A stretch of DNA of 64,000 nt from Ehretia macrophylla (Eukaryota > Streptophyta > Magnoliopsida > Boraginales > Ehretiaceae): NCBI GenBank assembly GCA_037974665.1, contig CM075770.1:96096850-96160849 (forward strand), in the 5' to 3' direction. A program made the translations under genes and the position numbers. Positions within the stretch are counted from its first letter, which is position 1, and each line of letters starts with the position of its first letter. The notes under the pieces are model-generated. The model was given only the letters and a program-made list of their open reading frames with translations. It ran no database searches and was not told the origin of the DNA. This document shows positions 22,551 to 35,110 of this stretch, piece after piece.

Positions 22551-25301
22551 TGTTAACCCTATGGGTAATTACAATGATTTGATGACAACAAACATATAAA
22601 TGTGTGAGATTGAACTTGGTAATATACATCATGTGTTATATGCACCATGTCAGGGGGAGTCAAAGACTCCATATGTGCTTTATTGGTTCAAATCTTACAA
22701 TCTTGTCACATTGTGTATTGAATGCATAATGTGAGGAGGAGTCATGTTTTAAAGACTCCATGTTTGTACTATAATGTGCCTAACTTGTATGTATATGTGA
22801 TTATAACATATCATAATATGTCATCATCAAAAAGAGGGATATTATTAACCTTATGTCTAAATGCATTATTTTAATGATAACAAATATGGTTATTGGTTGC
22901 GTCAAGTGTGATTGATTTAATGTGTTTATATTATTAAACTCACATTTATGACTCAAATGGATAAAATGAATACATTTGGCATTTTTGGATTACATTGTAT
23001 ATAGGTTATGATGTGCCAAATATATCATGAATGCTTGGTCTTCAAAAGAAGAGTTGCAAGATTGAGAAGATGCAAAATTATGTCATCCATTGAGAAATTG
23101 AAAAGTACAATGATGAAGCTCACCACATGCATGAACCAATGAAGTCTTGAAAAATTAAAAAAAAGTGAAGATCTTGCAAATCAAGACTTGAAGACATGAA
23201 GATGATGTGGTGACATAAGGCGGAAAAGAGGCAACATAAGGGGTAACGGCATAAATATTGTCGTTTGCCTTGAATTTTTATTTGTGTGGCTTAAGCTCTT
23301 GGTAATCTCTTAAAATATTCTTTAGATCTTTTCTCAAGAGCTCTTTGAGGTCAAAATATCTTTTGAATAATTGTTCTTAAAAAGTTCATATGATTTTATC
23401 TTCAAAAGATTGATTTTTGGGTGAAAATTGGTTTGATACTCGTGGATTGCAAAAATCGGTTTTAATCTTTCCCCAACAGTTTAAAAATGTTTTGGGATGT
23501 TTAAAAGGTTGAAAAGTCTTTTAAAGAAATGTTCTTGAGATTTCTAAGTGTTTTACTTTTCAGAAAAATCGATTTGGATTAGTCTTTGCAAGCTTTTTAA
23601 TGAAAAATACTGATCCAGTCGAATAGACCCAGTCGAGTAACTCGACTAGATTTACTCTTCCAGATATTATGCAGTGACCATCCAATGGAATAACCCAGTC
23701 GAATAACTCAACCGGATTTACTCTTCCAGGTTTTTGAAAAATAGTCGTTATAAATCCGTTGGAGTCATTCTTTAAAGCTATAGCCTCTCCCACTTCGTAA
23801 AATTTCTCTTCCAACTTCAAGCATTGAATACCAAGCTTTTTAAAGTCTTTATTACTCATTCATTGCTACAAATTTTGAGCTAATACTTGCAAATCTTTGA
23901 GCATTCAAGAGCTTTATTTGTATTATCCAACTCATAGAGGAGCTAAAGGTTTGTATCTTTCAAATACACATATTATTGCTTGTATTGCTCTCTAGATTTG
24001 CAAGTATTAGCTCAAGATTTGTAGCAATGAATGAGTAATATAGACTTTTAAAAGCTTGGTATTCAATGCTTGAAGTTGGAAAATATGTTTTAAGAAATGG
24101 GAGAGGCTATAGCTTTAAAGAATGACTCCAACTGATTTAGAATGACTATTTTTCAAAGATCCGAAAGAGTAAATCCAGTCGAGTTACTTGACCGGGTCTA
24201 TTTGACCGAATTAACCTTTTTCATTAAAAAGTTTGCAGAAATTAATCCAAATTGATTTTTCCGAAATGTAAAACACTTAGAAACCTCAAAAACATTTCTT
24301 CAAAAGAATTTTCAACCTTTTAAACATCTCAAAATATTTTCTAAACTATTGGGAAAAGATTAAAACCGATTTTTGTAATCCATGAGTTTCAAACCAATTT
24401 TCACCTGAAAATCAATCTTTTGAAGATAAAAACATATGAATTTTTTAAGAACAATTCTTCAAAAGATATTTTGGAGAAAAGATCTAAATAATATTTTAAG
24501 AGATTACCAAGAACTTAAGCCACACAAATACAAATCCAAGGCAAACGACAATATTCATGCCGCTACCCCTTATGTCATCTCTTCTCTGCCTTATGTCACC
24601 ACATCATCTTCATGTCTTCAAGCCTTGATTTGCAAGATCTTCACTTCTTTAATTTTTCAAAACTTCATTGGTTCATGCATGTGGCGAGCTTGATCATTGC
24701 ACTTTTCAATTTCTCAATGGATGATATAATTTTGCATATTCTCAATCTTGCAACTCTTCTTTTGAATAATGACATTGTCTTCTTTCGTGCAAGATGCTCT
24801 TCCTCATTTAACACCAAGCATTCATGATATATTTTGCACATCATAACATATATACAGTGTAATCCACAAATGCCAAATGTATTCATTTTATCCATTTGAG
24901 TCATAAATGTAAGTTTAATAATATAAACACATTAAATCAATCACACTTGACGCAACCAATAACCATACTTGTTATCATCAAAATAATGCATTTAGACGTA
25001 AGGCTAACAATCTGTCCCTTTTTTATGTAAAAAAATTATGATATGTTATAATCACATTTACATACAATTTAGGCACATCATAGCACAAACATGAAGTCTT
25101 TAAAACATGACCCCCCATCACATTATGCATTAAATACACTATGTGTCAAGATTGTATGATTTGAACCAATAAAACACATATGGAGTTTTTGACTCCCCCT
25201 GACATGGTGCATATAACACATGATGTATATAACTAAGTTCAATTTCACACATTTATATGTTTGTTGTCATCAAAACCTTGTAACTACCCTTAGGCTTAAC
25301 A
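22551..25301. repeat. 2.75-kb imperfect palindrome made of two truncated copia LTRs
   Basis: The left arm (22551-about 23993) is an LTR of the F family on the plus strand, starting TGTTAACCC. The right arm (about 24000-25301) is the same LTR on the minus strand, starting TGTTAAGCC at 25301. Both lack the last 600-700 bp seen in LTR F; the left arm runs slightly farther before the junction near 23995. Outside the right arm, CTCTCCCCCTTTTTT (25302-25316) is a purine tract on the minus strand, as found just before a 3' LTR. The arms differ at scattered positions and by small indels. A transcript through it could form a long hairpin. Confidence 0.85.
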
Positions 25302-27514
25302 CTCTCCCCCTTTTTTATGATAACAAACTCTTGATATGTTAGCCAAGATAGATTTAAGGAAGCTCTTCCTATCACCATACCACATCACATCTTAGCATAT
25401 CTTTATCTTTTTATCTTTCTCCCCTTTTGTAGTCAATAAAAATAATTAATCACAATAAGGAGTTATGAGAAGTAATAAACATATTTGTAAGATAGTATCA
25501 CAATGGGATCTTACTCAAGATAGCATCACAATGGGATCTTGTATGAAATAATATAACAATGAAATTTCACCTAAAATGGCATCACAATGGCATTTTCCAC
25601 AAGTCTTCCCCTTACTAAGTGCATGTTCACATATTGGCTAAAATTGCATATATAGCATGAAGGCATTAAGCATTTAAGCACACGAGTTTTCTCCTCAATA
25701 TCACCCTTTTGGCATAGAAAGACATAGGGCATATATTGTTTATTTCAAACACAAGCCTTCTATAAACCATTTTTAAAAAAACTTTCACAGTAATAATAGT
25801 ATCATATTCCTCACAAGGACAAATCTCATAATCACAAATAATCAACCTTATATAAGCACAATGCATAAGCTCATATCATTTCAACATAACATCTCATTCA
25901 TCACAAGCTATTTTTATGCACAACATCAATACTCCCCCTAAGATCATGCATAAGTAAGATTTCATTCAAACATGTAGGCTCCCCTTACCATATGTATATC
26001 TCACTCATATAAGCGTCATAACTTTGAATATTTAATTCAAGCACAAATCATAACATACCAATTTAGTCACATATAAGCATATTCTTTCCCTTTGATATTC
26101 ACATAAATATCATTACTTTCTTCACTTGAATAGATACGACTAGATATAAAATTTCCTCCATTGGAATTTAACCAAAGTATGTAACAAATTAAACTCTATA
26201 AGAAACAAATGGTATTAAAGGCATTTATCATATAAGTTCATTTTCCTTTTTAGCAAGAATCATTCCAAAACAAAGCTAAGTGAAAATTTTTACACTAATC
26301 TTTTGGCATGATAATCAAATTCCCAAATTTATTTGACATTTCATCCATGTTGAAATCATGCATTCTTCTCCTTTATGATCAACATAAACAAGTAATAAGC
26401 GTGCTAAAGAGCAAGAAGTAGGAATTCTTAAAAAGATATGATAGAAGCCAAATTATGGAGGAACACAAGTTTTGCTTCAAGAGAGGAATCCAAAGCCATG
26501 AACAACAATTTAGAGATGGTAATGGTATGTATGTTCAACAATATTTTTCTCCTCGAGGTATACATCTCTATACAAGCACATGCCATATTTCCATACAATC
26601 AAGGCTTTTATATAGATTCTTCTTCTCAATAGATTCATCTCAAGCTTGTATATGTCATTCTCACATAGGTATACAACACATGCTAGAACATAATATCCAA
26701 TACATTATAATGATTATCCATAAAAGTCCATATGCATTGTAAGAGAAATAAGATATGTCAAGTAGTTCACGAACATAATACATCAAATAGTCATGAAAGA
26801 TATTTAGTGTGTGATGAAGAATCATTATCTTGTTTCAATGCTTTGATGAGCTTTTTGTGGTTAGATTGAAAATAAGCACATAATCACATGTCGAAGATCA
26901 TATTGGCTTCAAGAGGCAATTCAGATATAGGAGATCTAATATTTGGATAGTATGTGTTGTGTGTATCTTTTTCAGTACATGTATATAAGATGAAGGTACG
27001 AGTATTTTTGTCTCTTTATTTTTTTCTAAAATATTTCCAGAGATTGAAAAATTTAGATTCACGCCCTTTTACATGGAAAAAATAATAATAAATTCACAGA
27101 AATATTGTATTTCTAAGAATGTAATATATCTTGAAATGTATATATTTTTTTTAATTTGCGAATCAGACATAAGAACATCACATTACTGACTTTATTTTTC
27201 AGAAATTCTATAAGATATGCGAACCAAATACCCCCTAGAGGTAATTGGTTTTAGTCATTTTTACTGTCTGCGAACTAGGTCATATAGGGGTGCATATTTA
27301 TGGTCAACTAAAAAATACCATGAATAAGAGGAAAGAATAATTTAAATTTTCTACATATATACCTTCGAATATACATTTGGTATAGCAAAACTAAAAGCAA
27401 ATGAAAAACTTTGGGTCTAAGGGATCTGGGGACAGATGTAAACAAACAATATTAAACCTTCATCTTTTGGACCAATATGTCAATTGTAGTCCAAATTCTC
27501 TGTCATATTAGTTT
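25302..27514 (-). mobile_element. Probable 3' interior of the copia element ending in the right palindrome arm
   Basis: Noncoding AT-rich sequence. The first ~1.6 kb follows a purine tract and on the minus strand would be the untranslated stretch between pol and the 3' LTR. Near 25480-25590 the words CACAATGG-GAT recur three or four times in a short array. No pol domain was found. From about 27000 to the CACTA end at 27515 the origin is unclear, and nothing else was recognised. Confidence 0.4.
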
Positions 27515-27529
27515 CACTACAAGAAAAAA

Positions 27530-27720
27530 GGGTCTCGACGAGGGGGCGTCGCTGTGCCTTCACTTTTCAGCGAGGGCTCGGCGAAGAAGGCAAGCCCTCG
27601 CCGAATCGGCGAGGGCTCTCTCTTGCCCTTGCCGAATCGGCGAGAGAGGTGACGTTCCGTCGCCGAAACAGAAAGTGACAGGATTTCAGCGAGAGACATG
27701 CCCTTCTCTCGCCCAATTAG
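27530..27720. repeat. Left subterminal repeat region of the CACTA element
   Basis: GC-rich block with repeated GCGAGGG, TCGGCGA and CCTCGCCGAATCGGCGAGGG-type palindromes. In En/Spm-class elements such motifs bind the smaller element protein and bring the ends together. The matching block lies at 38345-38716. Confidence 0.8.
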
Positions 27721-28296
27721 TTGTAAGTGTGCGTTTAACAATTACGATTATTTCATATAACAATTTATGAGTGTTTTAAAAGCATTAAATTTATATTAAA
27801 TAATATGAATTATTTGTTTTAAATAATTATATATATAGGTACTGACTATATTTTTCCTTATTAAAATGTCCTGGATTGGCGTGTACATAACTCAACTAAA
27901 GCGTCCACATTTTGGCTTTGATTGTAAATACTTTATTTTTCAGAAATTACAAAACAAAATATGCTTTTTACTATAAATAAAAACATGTTTACATCCTTTA
28001 AACAATTTATGGGACAACTTGTTTTGTAGGTGAAAAATTAATAATATACAATATTCATATTTAACGTACTGCAAAATATAAACAATTACTTCTTTGTAAA
28101 AAACAAAGAAGAATTATAAATAAAGCTGCTTATTATAATAGTTAATGCAATACAAACATAAACATAATTTTACATTGATAATTAATAAAAGATTACATAG
28201 CATCATTTTTTAATAGAGCAACACAGCGACTTAATACCTAACATAATTAAATATTACTAATGTCGATACTTCTAAGATGATAAAAAGATAGAGATA
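27721..28296. other. CACTA left interior, AT-rich, nothing recognised
   Basis: Low-complexity AT-rich sequence without a credible ORF, RNA gene or repeat. Confidence 0.5.
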
Positions 28297-28519
28297 TTAG
28301 GGGAAAATGTTTGGGCACTGGATCTGCATCATTTGGTCTTGAACGAGTTGGCTTACTTGGTCATTCAAAATGTATCCGTCGTATTTTGGCGGAGCATTTA
28401 GATCAAGGGCGGGTTTAACAAACTTGGAGTAATTTGGATACTCCTTCATTGTATCCACCTCCTCTTTAATAGTCACTTGAACAGAATATTTTTGGTGTTG
28501 TTGATCCTTACTTATCCTT
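28297..28519 (-). pseudogene. Exon-like minus-strand fragment, unrecognised (LDLNAPP motif)
   Basis: On the minus strand an open frame of about 70 codons ends in TAA at 28297-28299. It contains VQVTIKEEVDTMKEYPNY, then ALDLNAPPKYDGY, and ends QMMQIQCPNIFP. Its composition is protein-like, unlike the AT-rich flanks, and an AG acceptor-like site lies just upstream. LDLN resembles an EAR-type repressor motif, but that alone proves nothing. It lies in opposite orientation to the transposon genes, so it may be a captured host 3' exon or part of an unrelated element. Product unknown. Confidence 0.45.
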
Positions 28520-29919
28520 CAAACTTTTTAAATGAAGACTATAATTACAAATTTGAGATGCTATGAGAAAACACATTGCCAAGTGCTATTTATAGGATGA
28601 AAGTCATTGAATGCGAAGATTGATAGCTTGGTGAGCATATGAAAGTAACTTTTCATTTTTTACAAGGGTCAAGATATCATCTAATGGTTCGCAGACACGT
28701 GACTGTCCATCATTGGTCTTCCGATGGGTGAAGTAATTGGGGACATGCGTGCACACTAGTTTCGAGATTTAAAATTCGATTTCTCCATCTCGTTTTGAAA
28801 CCGGGGCCCTATCATGGTACGCCTATTTTCTACCACGTGGCATGCACGTGAACACAATGCATGCAAAACAGGTGTTTCGCTATGTCTATTCCAAAACGGG
28901 GCCATTGCATTTCATTATATTCTGTCATGTGGTTAGTGGCCACGTGACTGCATCTCATTCTTATTGGATTGGTCAAATAATTGGTGACATGCGTGGTATC
29001 TTCACTCGATTGATAAACTTATTTTGTAACAACTACATTACTTAAAAATAATTGTTTAATTCAATACTTTTAATATTTTAATATCTATTTAAACTAATGT
29101 GTTTATATAATTAATTACTTAAAATATACGAATTATTAAAATATTTTAAACTGTTATAACTTTCACATTGTATATATCATCCTACTTGATAACTAATTCA
29201 ATAATATAACTAGTTTATTAATATTCTATGTAAATTGAGAAGTAATAAAAATATAATTAATATAAGATTTAAATTTAAAATCTAATTTAATTATATGAAA
29301 TTAAAAAAAAAGTAGCAAAAAAATTACAAATTAAACAAAAAGAAAAAAAGTGGAAAAAAACAAACTAATAGCTAAATAATATAATTTTTTTGAAGAAAAT
29401 ATGAAAATACATATTAATTAAAAGAAATCATAATTTTAGAGCTAATAAACAAAAAAGGGTAAAAAAAAATAATATCTAATTAATTTTGCGTTTATGTTAT
29501 AATATCTAATTAATAGTTCTATTTGTGATGAATTTATTAATATATTCATTAATTAAAGAATTAAAAAATTTGCATTGAAAACAAATAAATACAATGAAAA
29601 AAACAAAGTAATAGCATGTTAAACATACAAATAATGTTGAAAAAATGTAAAAACAAATTAATATAGAAAAAAAGGTAAGATAATAAACAAAAAATTGAAG
29701 TATTATACAAAGGAAACAAATTTATTTTTAATTAATACAATAATTATGATGAAAAAAACTTAAAACAAATGAATTAAGAGAATAAAACAATAAGTCTAAA
29801 AAAATCAAAATAAATAAAAAAAGAAAAAGAAAAATGAGACGGACCTCCTGGTCCGTCTCCCAAATTAAATCCAATGGGCGAGGCCCATTGGTTGCGCTAA
29901 TAGACCTCCCCATTGGTTT

Positions 29920-29958
29920 CTGGGCAGTGGCCCAGTATCACGCTGGGCCACTACCCAG
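29920..29958. repeat. 16-bp inverted repeat with 7-nt loop
   Basis: Arms CTGGGCAGTGGCCCAG (29920-29935) and CTGGGCCACTACCCAG (29943-29958) pair with one mismatch around TATCACG. It stands out in AT-rich sequence. Confidence 0.85.
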
Positions 29959-30006
29959 AGTTAACATACAAAAAAAAAAAAATTTGATTTTTTTTTTTAA
30001 TTACTT

Positions 30007-30044
30007 ATTTCGGTGAGGCACCGCCGCTAGGCCCTCACCGAAAT
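30007..30044. repeat. 12-bp inverted repeat, TTTCGGTGAGG type
   Basis: ATTTCGGTGAGG (30007-30018) pairs perfectly with CCTCACCGAAAT (30033-30044). The core resembles the CGGCGAGG words of the subterminal regions, so it may be an internal copy of the same protein-binding motif. Confidence 0.75.
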
Positions 30045-30325
30045 TAGAATCAAATCGAGGGCAGCTCGATCTGAATCTCAAATTTACCCAAAAAAAAACC
30101 CCCTGCCCCCTTTCACATTTCAACGACAACAATACCCCGCGCACGTGCAGTTACTCATCCGATTTAAGTGGTAATATTCTTGTTTTGATTCTTTTTTTTT
30201 TAAAGATGTATGCATATATCTATATATATCCTATATCTATATGTATGTATATATATCTATTAATGTATATACATTATGTACTTTTACATTTTATACATGT
30301 TTTAATGTATATATATGCATTTATT

Positions 30326-30329
<4 letters not shown>

Positions 30330-30421
<92 letters not shown>

Positions 30422-30425
30422 GTAT
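30330..30425. repeat. Compound (TA)n(TG)n(TA)n microsatellite
   Basis: About 50 bp of TA, 24 bp of TG, then TA again. It produces spurious Tyr-Ile and Cys-Val ORFs on both strands. Confidence 0.95.
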
Positions 30426-31294
30426 GTATATATATGCATTTTTTTTAATTTTTGGATTTTTAAATTGATGAATTTATAAAGAAAATTCATATATAATTAT
30501 TTATTGTCAATTTTCGGAATTAAAAAAAAACATATTTAAAAATCCGAAAATTGGCTTTTTGGGTTTTTCATATTTAGGTTGTTAAATAATTTTATTTTAA
30601 TATTAATTTTTAAAAGAATTAATAGTTAATTTGGTGTGTTTGCTTTTTTTTGTTAGGTTTGGGGCATCCATTATAGCTTCCAACGCTTAAACATTCCATA
30701 GGCTCAGGTTAGTGTTTTTCTTGATATAGTAATACGTTGAACAATATATTTTTTTGGCCTTATAATTTCGTTTCATAAAATGTATGATATTGTGGTGTTT
30801 TTTGTTATATTCATGTTTAATAAATTGTGTAAATTGAGTCGTTGTGTTATTGTGAAGATGGATGTTTGTGTAAGTGGATGAAAGGGTGTGTTGCTCTTCG
30901 TAGATGCATTAACAAAACAAAGAATTAAGTAAGTTATATATGATGTATTATTATATAATATTAAGAAGTAAGAAGAATAAGGTTAGTAAGAAAACGTCTT
31001 CAAAATTAGGTTAGTTAAGTTAGCATGTTGATAAGACGCAAGTTAAGTTAATAAAGTAAATTAAGTACGCTAATAATTTTGTCATGCAAAAAGTTTAGTG
31101 AGAAGTACGTAAACTTGACTAAATTAATAAGCTAAAGTTAAGAAGCAAATTAACATGACAGTGTATTAACATGAGAGTATGATAAGTTAAGTATTTTAGA
31201 AGTAAGTAAAGTTAACTAAGTTGGGCAAAATTTTAGTCTTACAATATTGTTTCTAATATTAAATTCCTATTTGTGTTGCAATGTGTCAGTCATA

Positions 31295-34200
31295 ATGGCA
31301 TCATCACGTGAATGGATGTATAATCGATGGATTGATGGATACATCAATGAGGGCTTTCTTGAAGGTGTACATGAATTTATAACATTCGTAAATAGTCAAC
31401 CATATTACATGGATGGTGTAAAAATAAGATGTCCATGCATCAAATGCGAAAACTTACGATATCTTACCACTGACATTGTGATAAAACATCTTTATAGTAA
31501 GGGTTTCATGCCTAATTACTATGTATGGCTTGCACATGGGGAATATGTATCGAACATAAGGGTAACTGAACAACACGTTGGTAATAATATGCTACATGAC
31601 TTAGATTATGGGAATAACTATCGGACAATGGTCTTTGATGCTGCTGGAATAGATATGTTAAGGGATCAGAACGTGAGTGAAGAAGTACCAAACATGGAAG
31701 CACAAGAATTTTTTAATTTGTTGAATGCCTCTGAAAAACCATTGTTTGCGGGTTGTAGAAATCTTACCCAGTTGTCTGCTGTGGCTCGTTATCTAAATAT
31801 GAAATCAAAACATAATATGAGCAACGACCTATTTGATCGTGTGGTCTTAGAATTTATGGAGTTGATGCCTTTAGAAAATAACTTACCTGAGAACTTATAC
31901 AGGTTTAAGAAAATACTGAAGCCATTGGGGTTAGGTTATCAGAAGATAGATGTATGTGTAAATAGATGTCTTTTATTTTACAAGGACAAAAGTAAACTTG
32001 AAACTTGTCCCCATTGTGGCCACCGACGTTTCAAGACAACAACAGGGGTTAAAAGAGGGCGTAAACTTATGCCTTACCAACAATTAATATATTTCCCTTT
32101 AACATCGAGGTTAAAAAGATTGTACATGTCGAGAGCTATGGCTGAACACATGTAGTGGCACAAGAAACACCAAACAGAGGATGGTCATATTGGTCACCCT
32201 TCGGATGCTGAAGCATGGAAACACTTTGACAGGTTACATCCAGATTTTGCTCATCAGGCTAGAAATGTTCGACTTGGTTTGTGTTCAGATGGGTTTACAC
32301 CTTACAGTTCCAATGCAAAACCTTTTTCATGCTGGCCAGTGATATTAACACCTTACAATCTGCCACCATGGATGTGCATGAAGGAGCCTGTTATGTTCTT
32401 GACATTGCTCATCCCCAGTCCAAAAAATTCCGGTAAGACAATAGATGTGTATTTAGAGCCTCTCATTGATGAATTACTAGAATTATGGTTGGAGGGTACA
32501 CCGTGCTATAATATTTCAACAAAGACTAATTTCCAATTGAAGGCAGCTTGATGTGGACCATAAATGACTTCCCAGCTTATGGTATGTTGTCTGGCTGGAG
32601 CACACATGGAAGACTGTCGTGTCCATATTGCATGAATAACTCTGATGCTTTTCGGTTGCAAGAAGGAATGAAGAATTCATTCTTTGATTGTCATCATAAA
32701 TTCTTACCGAGTAATAGTTCTATGCGACGGGACACAAAAAATTTCATAAGGGGTAAAAGAGAGACTTGTGGGCCTCCGCCCATATTAGATGGTGATCAAA
32801 TATGGGAAAGTTTGATGAATTTGCCAAAGATCCAAGAAATGATGAATGACAGGAAAAAAATGAAGTTGAATGGGTTTGGGGAGTGGCACAACTGGACAAA
32901 GAGAAGTATTTTTTGGGACTTACCTTACTGGAAGACGTATCTTGTACGCCCCAATTTGGATGTCATGCATATAGAAAAAAATGTCTTTGACAATGTTTTC
33001 AACACTGTTATGGCTGTCAAAGGAAAGACAAAAGACAGTGTAAGAGCGAGAAAAGACATGGATGTGTATTGTGACCGTCCCGAATTATGTGGAGAATACG
33101 CGAATGTGATTGGTGTGTATACTCTCCCCGTGGCAAAGAGAAAACTACTTCTTGAATGGGTTGAAGAATTAAAATTTTCTGATGACTATGCACCAAATTT
33201 AGCGAGATGTGTTGATATGCAACAATTAAAGATGTCACACATGAAGAGCCATGACTGTCATGTCTTTATGGAGAGATTGCTTGTGATTGCATTACACGAG
33301 CTGATGCCTAAACAAGTTTGGGAGGCTTTTGCACAACTAAGTTTGTTCTTTACCAACATATGTTGCACAAGTTTGCACAGTATAGATTTAGAAAGGATAC
33401 AAAAAGACATTGTCGTGACTCTTTGCAACTTGGAAAAGCTACTACCTCCTGCATTCTTTGATTCAATGGAGCATTTGTCTGTTCATTTGGTCCACGAAGC
33501 GATTTGTTGTGGCCCTGTACAATATCGGTGGATGTATCCCTTTGAGAGGTTTTTGCAGGGATTAAAGAGGAAAGTAAAGAATAAGGCACATGTGGAAGGA
33601 TCCATTTGTGAAGCCTACCAGATACTGGAAACATCAACTTTTTGTTCTTATTATTTTGAAGAGCACGTGGCCACTAAGAGTAGAAGACTTGGTCGGAATG
33701 ACCAATATGACGATGTGGAACACCCCGATGGATGCTTGGCTCTATTTACTCATCCGGGCCGCTCAATCGGGAAATGGAAAGAGATGACAATAGCAGAAGA
33801 AGACTTGTATCTGGCACACCGCTATGTATTGATGAATTGCGCAGAGGTACTACCTTATGTCAGGTAAGGCTATGATAATTTAAGAATATGTTAACGTGTT
33901 AGCTTTAAATATACAAATTAAATTGACTAATATTTGACTATTTGCCAGCATGTTCGAGGATTACATTCATAACCAATATGGCCCATTGAATCCGGGAGAA
34001 CTCCAACTGCATGTTGACAAGTTTTTCCCAAAATGGTTATATGAATATGTATGTACATGTCTCATAATAGAAATTCATTTTATCCCTTACGGTATGCATA
34101 CCTTAAAACAAGAGTGATATATATTTGTAAGTTAAGCACAGGAATGATGTAGATCATCGTGTACAATCTCTTTCAATGTGGCCTTATAGATTGGTTAGGA

Positions 34201-34951
34201 CCTCGTCAAGATACATGGTGAATGGATACAGATTTGTAACACACGAATATGCTACATCAATGAAAACAAATAATAGTGGAGTATACGTGAAAAGGATAAG
34301 CGATGGCGGGACGGGGGATATTGGCTACTATGGTGTGTTGCACAACATTATTCAACTTGAATATAATAATCCAACTTTACAACATACAAGGGTAGTCTTT
34401 TTAAGTGCGAGTGGTACGGTACCACAAATGATAGAGGTGTGAAATACTATCGAAAGTCTGGTTTGGTTGAAGTGAATGTGAAGAGAAAGTATCCCAAATA
34501 TGAACCATTTGTATTGGCTGCCCAAGCTCAGCAAGTGTATTATTGTAGATATCCAGGGGCCAAGGGGAATCATAAAAATTAGCAGACAGTAGTTAAAGTA
34601 CGCCCTAGAAATATCTATGTCGTGTCTGAAAAGAAAATAGTAGTGGAACAAAGAACAAGTTTCCAGTCCAATGAGATGAATGTTCCCGTAGGAGAAAGGA
34701 ATGAAAGTAATTTGCCAACAATCTGTCGTGATTCGGGTGAGAACAACGAAATATTGGAAGATGATCCAAATGACATCCATGGTCAACCTATCATTAAACA
34801 AAATGAGGAGGAAGAACATGAAGAAGATGAAGAGGAATATGAAGATGAGATTGAAGATGAAGAGGAATATGAAGATGCTACTGAAGATGACGACGATGAT
34901 GATAATGGTGATGATGATGATGAAAATAGTGATGAAGATGTTGAATATTAG
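31295..34951 (+). pseudogene. CACTA tnp2-like transposase
   Basis: The start MASSREWMYNRW (31295) opens a transposase-associated N-terminal domain with a CPCIKC zinc-like pair. The tnp2 catalytic domain follows (NVRLGLCSDGFTPY, LPPWMCMKEP, INDFPAYGMLSGWSTHG, LDVMHIEKNVFDN), then a DUF4218-like region (LEKLLPPAFFDSMEHLSVHL to about 33863). Two GT-AG introns (33864-33948; about 34048-34141) precede a DUF4216-like region, and an acidic Glu/Asp-rich tail ends at 34951. Breaks: TAG at 32153, a one-base frameshift near 32550, another near 34398, and TAG near 34579. Family members bind element ends and cut DNA in the nucleus. All domains are present, so decay is recent or modest, but the gene is dead as read. 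Confidence 0.9.
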
Positions 34952-35110
34952 TCTTTGGTAAAGATAGATAGTTGTTTGAAGAACTTATGATATTTTGTGT
35001 TATCGCAACTGATATAACATTATATTTTTAATAGACATTCATTTTGCTTGTAAGATATGAACTTAACTAATATATTAAGTGAACTATAAAAAAATTGTGT
35101 TTAATTTCAT

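Larger units (their letters stand above)
28520..31294. other. CACTA interior upstream of the transposase: AT-rich, hairpins and microsatellite
   Basis: No gene recognised. It holds a near-perfect inverted repeat (29920-29958), a second one (30007-30044) and a compound TA/TG microsatellite (30330-30425). It probably includes the promoter and untranslated leader of the tnp2 gene, but no TATA box could be assigned with confidence. Confidence 0.6.

Noticed and set aside
25480..25590. CRISPR-like short repeats (CACAATGG-GAT)
   Set aside because: Only three or four diverged copies without regular spacers, in plant DNA; ordinary local duplication.
27477..27770. ORFs over the left CACTA end on both strands
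   Set aside because: They read through the terminal inverted repeat and subterminal GCGAGGG repeats; Arg/Ala-rich composition is a by-product.
30185..30490. Overlapping ORFs on both strands over TA/TG repeats
   Set aside because: Simple-sequence translation only, present in several frames at once.
34352..34819. 155-aa minus-strand ORF
   Set aside because: Antisense shadow of the tnp2 3' region.
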